6,262 bases of DNA, from the NCBI GenBank assembly GCA_029932425.1, contig JAOZQC010000184.1, positions 1-6,262 of the forward strand, read 5' to 3'. Under the pieces are notes generated by a model. It worked only from the letters and a program-made list of their open reading frames with translations. It did not search any database and had not been told where the DNA came from. This document shows positions 1-4,098 of this stretch, in pieces. This stretch comes from Planctomycetota bacterium. GTDB lineage: Bacteria > Planctomycetota > JAJSAM01. Each line of letters starts with the position of its first letter. Positions within the stretch are counted from its first letter, which is position 1. The position numbers were made by a program, and so were the translations under genes.

Positions 1-47
1 CCACGCCGCCAGCGTTCGCTCTGAGCCAGGATCAAACCCTTCACTTG
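1..47 (-). rRNA. rrs: 16S ribosomal RNA, 5' end only
   Basis: The reverse complement of the first 40 bases carries the universal 16S start: AGGGTTTGATCCTGGCTCAG followed by the conserved AGCGAACGCTGGCGGCGTGG. Matching E. coli position 8 to base 40 puts the mature 5' end near base 47, accurate to a few nt. The gene runs leftward off the window, so about 97% of it is missing. The third base of the conserved 27F primer site is G where the commonest form has A. Too little remains for a phylum assignment. The identity is certain; the exact 5' end is inferred. Confidence 0.97.
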
Positions 48-65
48 GTTTTTCCTGCGTGATCT

Positions 66-81
66 CCCGGGTTTCCCCGGG
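66..81 (-). other. rRNA leader hairpin with GAAA tetraloop
   Basis: On the transcribed strand the sequence reads CCCGGG-GAAA-CCCGGG. This is a 6 bp all-GC stem capped by a GNRA tetraloop, about 19 nt before the mature 16S end. It lies in the precursor leader and could help 16S folding or processing. That role is inference; the stem itself is plain in the sequence. Confidence 0.5.
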
Positions 82-94
82 GGTCGCTATGCTT

Positions 95-119
95 GGTGTC
101 GCCCCGCACGCGGGGCACC
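95..119 (-). other. rRNA leader hairpin between boxA and 16S
   Basis: GCCCCG (101-106) pairs with CGGGGC (111-116) around a 4 nt loop. GGT (95-97) and ACC (117-119) can extend the stem across a 3 nt bulge. It sits just downstream of the boxA-like element in the 16S leader. A boxB/boxC-like structural role is possible but not shown. Confidence 0.45.
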
Positions 120-146
120 CACCACTCAATGGACCAGGCTCCCAAT

Positions 147-158
147 TTGTCAAAGATC
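147..158 (-). promoter_or_regulatory. boxA-like antitermination site of the rRNA leader
   Basis: The transcribed strand reads GATCTTTGACAA, close to the bacterial rRNA boxA core (family form roughly CTCTTTRACA), about 100 nt upstream of 16S. In rRNA operons boxA RNA recruits NusB and S10 (NusE) so that polymerase resists Rho and terminators across the long untranslated transcript. Position and sequence both fit. The TTGACA inside it could be read as a -35 box, but no acceptable -10 follows at 16-18 nt, so boxA is the better reading. Confidence 0.6.
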
Positions 159-225
159 AGGAAACGCCGCCGTACGGGGGACCCTTCATTCCATTCTGAG
201 GGGCACCACCCTCGGGCAAAACCTG

Positions 226-254
226 AATTTACCCGTTCCCCGGGAGGGGATCAA
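226..254 (-). promoter_or_regulatory. Predicted sigma70-type promoter of the rRNA operon
   Basis: The - strand has TTGATC (254-249), exactly 17 nt, then TAAATT (231-226). Each hexamer matches the TTGACA/TATAAT consensus at 4 of 6 positions. Transcription would begin near 219, giving a leader of about 170 nt that contains the boxA-like site and both hairpins in sensible order. No clear A/T-rich UP element lies upstream. Other promoters further upstream are not excluded. Judged by eye only. Confidence 0.5.
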
Positions 255-472
255 GGAATTCCGCCAGGTTTTCGAGAGCGCTCCGGCGGCGGATCGGAGA
301 TCGATCCCACCTCCGGATCTGATGAGCGGCGCAGTCTAGCGGCCCTCCTCCCGGCCGGCCAAGAGAAAACGCGGGAGTTTCCTCCGATTCCCGCCCGGGG
401 CCCGCCGGCGCCCGGCCCCGGTGTCCCGGAACTGGCCCGACACGGGGTTCCCGGCGAGAATCCCCCCGCGCG
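255..472. other. Divergent intergenic region between rRNA and nnrE
   Basis: This stretch separates the rRNA promoter from the nnrE ribosome binding site. I see no conserved RNA or believable gene in it. A + strand reading frame is open across it from base 93 in phase with nnrE, but it overlaps rRNA promoter and leader signals and does not look like protein family sequence. No good + strand promoter stands out. The only clear structure is at 416-447: CCCC/GGGG and GTGTC/GACAC arms with one bulged G around a 13 nt loop, just before the nnrE Shine-Dalgarno. Confidence 0.5.
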
Positions 473-480
473 AAAGGAGG
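473..480 (+). promoter_or_regulatory. Ribosome binding site that fixes the nnrE start
   Basis: AAAGGAGG is a full-strength Shine-Dalgarno sequence lying 5 nt before the ATG at 486. It decides in favour of this start over in-frame upstream candidates such as the one at base 93. Confidence 0.85.
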
Positions 481-485
481 CTCAG

Positions 486-1145
486 ATGATCGTCCTCACC
501 CGGGACCAGGTCCGGAACCTCGACCGCATCGCCGTGGAGCGCTTCGGAATCCCCGGCATCTGCCTCATGGAGAACGCGGGCCGCGGCGCCGCCGAGGTCT
601 TCCTCCGGCACCTGTCGCCTTCCCCCCCCCTCCCGACCCTGGTCGTGGCCGGACGCGGGAACAACGGCGGTGACGGGTTCGTCATCGCCCGACACCTGGC
701 CAACCGCGGCGTGCCGGTCCGGATCGCCCTCCTCGGCGAACCGGAGGCCTTCCAGGGTCCCGGCGACGCGGGGACCAACTTCCACATCGTGGAACGCATG
801 GAGATCCCCCGGGTCGTGATCCGCGAGCCGCCCGCCCTCGAGGTCGAGCTGGCCCGGGCGGGAGCCGTCATCGACGCCCTCCTCGGCACGGGTCTCTCGG
901 GCGAGGTCCGGGGCCCGGCCCGCGCCGCCATCGAGCGGATCAACGCCTCCGGGCGGCCGGTCTTCGCCGTGGACATCCCCTCCGGCCTGGACTGCGACAC
1001 GGGCCGCCCCCTCGGGGCTGCCGTGCGGGCCCGGGCCACGGCCACGTTCGCCGCGATGAAGCAGGGGCTCGCCGGCGATCCCGGCCGGGAGTTCGCGGGC
1101 GTCGTGGAGGTGGTGGATATCGGCTGCCCCCTCGTCTGGACCTGA
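486..1145 (+). CDS. nnrE: NAD(P)H-hydrate epimerase (YjeF N-terminal domain protein)
   Basis: The 219-residue protein is a single YjeF_N domain with a Rossmann-like fold. The family interconverts the R and S forms of damaged, hydrated NAD(P)H so that the ADP/ATP-dependent dehydratase NnrD can restore the cofactor, in the cytosol. Visible signatures are MENAGRG (28-34), the nucleotide loop AGRGNNGGDGFVIARHL (55-71), DALLGTGLSGE (130-140), VDIPSGLDCDTG (162-173, Asp163 the likely catalytic acid) and TFAAMKQGL (187-195). All expected motifs are intact and the length fits the domain alone. Many bacteria fuse NnrE to NnrD in one protein of about 500 residues. Here the frame stops after the epimerase, and no dehydratase motif such as N-D-G-D is seen downstream, so NnrD must be encoded elsewhere if present. 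The start is set by a strong Shine-Dalgarno. It is divergent from the rRNA operon and convergent with the transpeptidase gene. Confidence 0.93.
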   Translation: MIVLTRDQVRNLDRIAVERFGIPGICLMENAGRGAAEVFLRHLSPSPPLPTLVVAGRGNNGGDGFVIARHLANRGVPVRIALLGEPEAFQGPGDAGTNFHIVERMEIPRVVIREPPALEVELARAGAVIDALLGTGLSGEVRGPARAAIERINASGRPVFAVDIPSGLDCDTGRPLGAAVRARATATFAAMKQGLAGDPGREFAGVVEVVDIGCPLVWT

Positions 1146-1435
1146 TCCCCCGGGCCCGGCCCCGATATCCCCCGGCGGCGACGGAACGCGCGGCCCGAGG
1201 GCCGACCGCATTCCTCCTCCGGCGCGCGGGGCGGCGCCGATCACCTTCGCCACCAAGAGGTTTCTCCCGGAGCGGGGGGCCCATGGTCCACGACGGGCCG
1301 TCTTCGGCGGGGGATCGCCGGAGGGGGCCGGGCGCGACGACGAGTCGACCCTCTACGGGCCGGTGACGAGGGGCGACCCCGCCGGGGGCGACGAGATTCG
1401 GGGGAGGCCCCGCATCCGGACCAGGGGTTCCGGCC
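1146..1435. other. Convergent intergenic region, nnrE / L,D-transpeptidase
   Basis: The 290 bases between the two stop codons hold no recognisable gene or RNA. Several short GC hairpins occur. At 1191-1204 CGGCC and GGCCG pair around CGAG, possibly ending nnrE. At 1374-1390 CCCC/GGGG pair around a 4 nt loop with a further CG pair past one bulge, possibly ending the transpeptidase message. Neither is followed by a T run, so factor-dependent or U-less termination would be needed. One + strand frame from about 1234 to 1405 has coding-like composition but no start codon and no family I recognise. Confidence 0.5.
1191..1204 (+). terminator. Possible nnrE terminator hairpin (no U tract)
   Basis: CGGCC-CGAG-GGCCG forms a 5 bp stem with a tetraloop 45 nt after the nnrE stop. 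The downstream bases are ACCGCATTCCTCC, with only scattered T. It is placed correctly for a terminator but weak as an intrinsic one. Confidence 0.25.
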
Positions 1436-2398
1436 TCAGGGGACGATCCGCACCCGGGTGCCCCGCGGGACCCACTCGAAGAGCAATTCCACGTCGCGGT
1501 TCTTCAGGCGGATGCAGCCCCGGGACACGTCCTTCCCCACGGTGGAGGGATCCGACGTCCCGTGGATCCCGTACCCCTGCGCATCCGGGGTGTCCCGGAA
1601 GCCCAGCCACCTCGTGCCCAGCGGGTTGGCGGGGTCCCCGTAGGGGATCTTCCTCCCCTCCACCTGGTTGTACCAGGCGGGACGGATGATCTTCGTCTCG
1701 ATCTCGAACTCCCCCTCCGGGGTGCTGTCGTCGGCCCCGATCCCCACCGGGAACCCCTTCACGCACACCCCGCCGAGCAACACCCACAGCCGGAACCGGT
1801 GCTTGCTCACCCGCAGGGAGAGCTCCTCCAGCGGTACCTTCAGGAGCTGGCCTTCCCGCAGTCGCCGCGGATCCTTGAGACCGTTGAGCCAGAGCAGGAA
1901 ACCCGGGGCCACCCGCGCGGAGAACTCCTTCGGGAACTTCCGGTGACAGAGGTTGTAGAGGATGTCTCCGGGCTCGACCCGGTAGAGCACGCTCTTCCCC
2001 TTCCGCACCTTCTTCGTGAACAGGATCCGGCGATTCAGCTCCTCCACCTTCTCCCACAGCTTCCCGGCCCGATCCGCGCCCTCCTCCCGGAGGTAGGCCC
2101 GGGAGAGGAGCGCGCGGGCCCGGTCGGTCTCCTCGAGGGCGACCGTGCGGTCCGTGGCTTTCCCCGCCCTCTCCAGGGCGGCCCGGGCCTGTTCGATCAG
2201 CTCCTCGACCTCCGGGCCCGCCGGTGCCTTCCCCCCCGGCCCGGGCCGGGGTTCCTCCCCCGCCCCGGGTCCCGGTCCGCCGGGTTCCACCGCGCCCGGG
2301 GAGGACAGGGGGGGAGCGGGGTCCCCGGGACGGAGAAGGGAGTACCCGCCGTAGGCGGCTCCCAGGAGGGCGAGCAGGATCCCGGCGGTCCGCACCAT
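1436..2398 (-). CDS. Membrane-anchored LysM / YkuD L,D-transpeptidase
   Basis: The 320-residue protein belongs to the ErfK/YbiS/YcfS/YnhG (YkuD) family, which forms 3-3 cross-links in peptidoglycan or attaches proteins to it, outside the inner membrane. In order: a short N-terminal hydrophobic segment (about 6-22, signal anchor), a Pro/Gly-rich linker (about 24-62), a charged helical stretch (63-130), a LysM-like module (about 138-189, with YRVEPGDILYNL and ending REGQLLKVP) and the YkuD domain (about 194-319). The catalytic pattern is complete: HGT at 279-281 and SRGCIRLKN at 292-300, with nucleophile Cys295. No lipobox is seen after the hydrophobic segment, so anchoring rather than lipidation is likely. 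The ATG at 2398 is preferred over an in-frame ATG at 2416 because GGGAGG (2404-2409) lies 5 nt before it. Its physiological partner and cross-link type cannot be told from sequence. Confidence 0.9.
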   Translation of the reverse strand: MVRTAGILLALLGAAYGGYSLLRPGDPAPPLSSPGAVEPGGPGPGAGEEPRPGPGGKAPAGPEVEELIEQARAALERAGKATDRTVALEETDRARALLSRAYLREEGADRAGKLWEKVEELNRRILFTKKVRKGKSVLYRVEPGDILYNLCHRKFPKEFSARVAPGFLLWLNGLKDPRRLREGQLLKVPLEELSLRVSKHRFRLWVLLGGVCVKGFPVGIGADDSTPEGEFEIETKIIRPAWYNQVEGRKIPYGDPANPLGTRWLGFRDTPDAQGYGIHGTSDPSTVGKDVSRGCIRLKNRDVELLFEWVPRGTRVRIVP

Positions 2399-2403
2399 GG
2401 AGA

Positions 2404-2409
2404 CCTCCC
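2404..2409 (-). promoter_or_regulatory. Ribosome binding site choosing the transpeptidase start
   Basis: The - strand reads GGGAGG-TCTCC-ATG, a good Shine-Dalgarno at 5 nt spacing. It falls inside the longer reading frame that begins at 2416, which has no such site of its own. The shorter start also places the hydrophobic segment at the very N-terminus. Confidence 0.75.
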
Positions 2410-2443
2410 AGCACATCTACAGGTATGGGGTGGAAACGCGGGG

Positions 2444-2452
2444 ATTCTACCA
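2444..2452 (-). promoter_or_regulatory. Extended -10 promoter for the transpeptidase gene
   Basis: The - strand reads TGGTAGAAT, an extended -10 (TGn followed by TAGAAT, 5 of 6 to consensus). Transcription would start near 2437 and leave a leader of about 39 nt. No good -35 lies at the right distance; CTGGCT at 17 nt spacing is poor. Extended -10 promoters tolerate this. It implies transcription independent of the ribosomal-protein operon upstream. Confidence 0.5.
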
Positions 2453-2481
2453 GATGTTGGGGAGAAAGCCAGCCCGGAAAG

Positions 2482-2518
2482 CCGGCCGGCGCCCCTCCGG
2501 AGAGGCGCGCCGGGCCGG
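2482..2518. repeat. Long imperfect inverted repeat
   Basis: The arms CCGGCCG-GCGC-C-CCTC and GAGG-C-GCGC-CGG(G)CCGG pair over about 15 bp around the loop CGGA, with one C/C mismatch and one bulged G. It lies upstream of the predicted transpeptidase promoter. On the - strand it is followed by CTTTCCGGGC, so it might act as a backup terminator for leftward transcription from rplT. Confidence 0.45.
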
Positions 2519-2527
2519 ATGGAGATC

Positions 2528-2554
2528 TCCACCGCAATGCCGTTCGGCGGTGGA
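2528..2554. repeat. Inverted repeat with 8 bp perfect arms
   Basis: TCCACCGC (2528-2535) and GCGGTGGA (2547-2554) are perfect complements around an 11 nt loop. A GGAGATCTCC palindrome overlaps it on the left (2521-2530). It could be a protein-binding site or an RNA hairpin; nothing in the sequence decides between them. Confidence 0.4.
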
Positions 2555-2829
2555 TTCAATGAACCCCTACACTAGGTGGGTGCCCTGTGCCGGCCTCCGG
2601 AGGATCCCCGAGGGGACGGGCTCCGTGCCGGTCAACGCCGGGCTCCCGGGTTCACCGTATCGGTTCACAAATATCCCGTCGCCGTGACGAGCATGGCAGA
2701 GATCTCGATCCCAGTGTAGCCCGCATCCCGCCGGAGGGTACACGCTTTTCGCGGAAGTTCGCCCGGACGATCGGCGCGGGAGGACGGCGCCGGCGCGAAC
2801 CGGGCCCGAGGAACCTGCGAGGGGGAGGT

Positions 2830-2853
2830 CCGGCGCCCGCCGCCGGGCACCGG
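2830..2853 (-). terminator. Terminator-like hairpin after rplT
   Basis: The - strand reads CCGGTGCCCG, loop GCGG, CGGGCGCCGG. This is a 10 bp stem with one G·U pair, starting 3 nt after the rplT stop. The tail is ACCTCCCCCTCGC, so a true U tract is missing, as is common in very GC-rich genomes. Position and stability make it the likely end of the thrS-infC-rpmI-rplT transcript, or a 3' end protector. Confidence 0.6.
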
Positions 2854-2856
2854 CCG

Positions 2857-3213
2857 TCAGGAGGACAGCGCCTCCCGGGCCACGCCCGCCAGCTCGGCGA
2901 AGGTCTCCGGATCGCTCACCGCCAGCTCGGCCAGCGTGCGGCGGTCCACGTCCACGTTCGCCAGGGTGAGCCCGTGCATGAACCGGCTGTAGGGCATTCC
3001 CTCCCGCCGGGCCGCGGCGTTGATGCGCTCGATCCACAGCCGGCGAAAGTCCCGCTTGCGCTCCTTGCGCCCGATGTAGGCGTAGCGCAGGGCCCGCATG
3101 TTGTTCTCGATCACCTGCCGGTGGAGCTTGGACCGCCCCCCCCGCCGCCCCTTCGCGGCCTTGCGGATCCTCACCTTCTTGCGGTGCCTGGCAACGTTGC
3201 TCTTGACTCTCAT
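2857..3213 (-). CDS. rplT: 50S ribosomal protein L20
   Basis: The 118-residue basic protein matches L20 along its whole length. The Arg/Lys-rich N-terminal extension that threads into 23S rRNA (VKSNVARHRKKVRIRKAAKG, 3-22) is followed by the hallmark ALRYAYIGRKERKRDFRRLW (41-60), then RINAAARREGMPYSRFMHGL (63-82) and the globular C-terminal part. L20 is needed for early assembly of the large subunit, and in several bacteria it represses its own operon by binding the mRNA. The length is usual for the family. It starts 30 nt after rpmI. The Shine-Dalgarno is weak (GAGAG, 3221-3225, 7 nt away). A five-codon ORF beginning at 3227 ends in a TGA that overlaps this ATG. The gene is last in the cluster and is followed at once by a GC hairpin. 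Confidence 0.97.
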   Translation of the reverse strand: MRVKSNVARHRKKVRIRKAAKGRRGGRSKLHRQVIENNMRALRYAYIGRKERKRDFRRLWIERINAAARREGMPYSRFMHGLTLANVDVDRRTLAELAVSDPETFAELAGVAREALSS

Positions 3214-3227
3214 CGGAACACTCTCAT
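3210..3227 (-). other. Five-codon upstream ORF overlapping the rplT start
   Basis: ATG AGA GTG TTC CGA TGA encodes Met-Arg-Val-Phe-Arg and its stop shares ATGA with the rplT start codon. The same ATGAGAGT string begins both ORFs, 14 nt apart. It has no Shine-Dalgarno of its own, since the sequence before it is GCCTCCC. It may be an accident of a local duplication or may allow translational coupling. It is reported as seen, without a function. Confidence 0.25.
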
Positions 3228-3243
3228 GGGAGGCGCGGCCGGC

Positions 3244-3441
3244 TCAGGCCCGGCCCAGCAGCCGCTTGACCGTCCGGGCCTGCCGGCCCGACACGAGCCC
3301 CGGCTGGCGGAGATTGCGCTTTCTCTTGGCCGTCTTGTGGGAGTTCAGATGCTGCTTGCCCGCCTTGTTGCGGCGCACCTTCCCCTTCTTGGTGATCTTG
3401 AACCGCTTCTGGACGGACTTGTTCGTCTTCAGCTTCGGCAC
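3244..3441 (-). CDS. rpmI: 50S ribosomal protein L35
   Basis: The 65-residue, very basic protein is a complete L35: MPKLKTNKSVQKRFK (1-15), KITKKGKVRRNKAGKQH (15-31, with the family's K-x-G-K-V-x-R) and the SHKTAKRKRNLR region (34-45). L35 sits on the 23S rRNA of the large subunit. The start codon is GTG at 3441, backed by a strong GGGAGGAG Shine-Dalgarno (3446-3453) 4 nt upstream; the MPKLKT start agrees with the family. It lies between infC (109 nt upstream) and rplT (30 nt downstream), the order found in most bacteria. A possible internal promoter lies in the gap before it, and the leader could host L20 autoregulation, though no known L20 operator is recognisable. Confidence 0.97.
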   Translation of the reverse strand: MPKLKTNKSVQKRFKITKKGKVRRNKAGKQHLNSHKTAKRKRNLRQPGLVSGRQARTVKRLLGRA

Positions 3442-3445
3442 CGTA

Positions 3446-3453
3446 CTCCTCCC
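3446..3453 (-). promoter_or_regulatory. Ribosome binding site of rpmI (GTG start)
   Basis: The - strand reads GGGAGGAG-TACG-GTG. This strong site supports the GTG at 3441 as the initiation codon. A small hairpin, GCGGA-GGCGG-TCCGC (3457-3471), lies directly upstream and could influence access to it. Confidence 0.75.
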
Positions 3454-3486
3454 GGAAGCGGACCGCCTCCGCGGGGAAAAACGTGG

Positions 3487-3515
3487 ATCTTAGGTCTCTC
3501 GCGGTGCCCGGTCCA
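3487..3515 (-). promoter_or_regulatory. Possible internal promoter for rpmI-rplT
   Basis: In the infC-rpmI gap the - strand has TGGACC (3515-3510), exactly 17 nt, then TAAGAT (3492-3487). Each hexamer matches consensus at 4 of 6 positions. A start near 3480 would give rpmI a leader of about 39 nt. It would let L35 and L20 be made independently of thrS and infC, as internal promoters do in some other bacteria. The 109 nt gap is otherwise empty. Identified by eye. Confidence 0.4.
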
Positions 3516-3550
3516 GGAATTCCCCCTCGCCGCCGCCGGAAACCTCTCCG

Positions 3551-4069
3551 CTACTGGATCCGGTTCAGGAGGAGGGTCATCCGCCGGCCCTCCATCTTCG
3601 GGGCGCGTTCCACCGAGGAGACCTCGGAGAGCTCCGCGGCGAAGCGCATGAGGAGGTTCCGGCCCAGGTCCAGGTGGGCCATCTCCCGTCCCCGGAAGAG
3701 CAGGGTGACCTGGACCTTGTTGCCCTGCTCCAGGAACCGGCGCGCCCGATCGAGCTTCACCTGGAAGTCGTGCTCATCCGTCTTCGGCCGGAGACGGATC
3801 CCCTTGATCCGGATCTTGTGCTGCCTCTCCCGCGCCTTCTGCTGCTTCTTCCGCTGCTCGTACTTGTACTTCCCGTAGTCCATCAGGCGGCAGACCGGCG
3901 GCCGCGCCTGAGGCGCCACCTCGACCAGGTCGAGCCCGGCCTCCCGGGCCCGGGCCAGCGCCGTCTCGGTGGGAACGATCCCGACCTGCTCGCCCTCTTC
4001 GCCGATCAGGCGGACCTCCGGTACCCGGATCCGCTCGTTCATGCGAGGTTCCTGGATGTTCCTGGCCAT
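3551..4069 (-). CDS. infC: Translation initiation factor IF-3
   Basis: The 172-residue protein matches IF3 end to end. IF3 binds the 30S subunit, keeps it apart from 50S and checks the start codon and initiator tRNA. The N-terminal domain begins NERIRVPEVRLIGEEGEQVG (11-30) and contains the family signature RLMDYGKYKYEQ (61-72). A Lys/Arg-rich linker (73-85) leads to the C-terminal domain with IRIKGIRLRPKTDEHDFQVK (86-105), FRGREMAHLDLG (125-136) and a closing MTLLLNRIQ. The ATG at 4069 follows GGGAGG (4073-4078) with a tight 3 nt spacing. A second in-frame ATG at 4042 (163 residues) has AGGA 7 nt before it and begins MNERIR, close to the family's usual core start, so it is a real alternative. 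Unlike E. coli and B. subtilis infC, which use AUU, both candidates here are ordinary AUG, so start-codon autoregulation is not evident. It begins 29 nt after thrS. Confidence 0.96.
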   Translation of the reverse strand: MARNIQEPRMNERIRVPEVRLIGEEGEQVGIVPTETALARAREAGLDLVEVAPQARPPVCRLMDYGKYKYEQRKKQQKARERQHKIRIKGIRLRPKTDEHDFQVKLDRARRFLEQGNKVQVTLLFRGREMAHLDLGRNLLMRFAAELSEVSSVERAPKMEGRRMTLLLNRIQ

Positions 4070-4098
4070 GCACCTCCCTTTCGAAACGTTTCCTCGGA

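Larger units (their letters stand above)
2453..2829. other. Structured intergenic region upstream of the transpeptidase gene
   Basis: No gene is supported here. The short open frames on both strands lack a ribosome binding site and look random. I checked for tRNA arms and for the conserved cores of RNase P and SRP RNA and found none. The region holds two sizeable inverted repeats (2482-2518 and 2528-2554), a direct repeat GGTTCAC at 2649-2655 and 2662-2668 (13 nt period), and small GC palindromes such as CCTCCGGAGG. It contains more A/T-rich patches than the genes around it. A small RNA or regulatory region is possible but unproven. Confidence 0.45.

Noticed and set aside
148..153. TTGACA on the - strand as a -35 box for the rRNA promoter
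   Set aside because: The sequence 16-18 nt downstream (around ATTGAG) is a poor -10, and the surrounding bases match boxA better.
93..485. Upstream in-frame extension of nnrE on the + strand
   Set aside because: It runs across the rRNA leader and promoter, its translation does not resemble YjeF family sequence, and a strong Shine-Dalgarno sits right before the ATG at 486.
336..1284. Long open frames on the - strand opposite nnrE
   Set aside because: They are antisense to a gene with full family motifs; their low-complexity Arg/Gly/Pro-rich translations are typical of shadow frames in GC-rich DNA.
1363..2687. Open frames on the + strand opposite the transpeptidase and its upstream gap
   Set aside because: They are antisense to a well-supported gene, have no ribosome binding site, and their translations match nothing I recognise.
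2561..2829. A tRNA, RNase P RNA or SRP RNA in the gap before the transpeptidase
   Set aside because: GGTTCAC and GGATCGAGATC resemble T-arms only superficially. No cloverleaf forms, and the conserved cores of the other RNAs are missing.
2587..3651. A 354-codon + strand frame spanning rplT and rpmI
   Set aside because: It is antisense to two certain ribosomal protein genes; its composition is explained by their codon bias.
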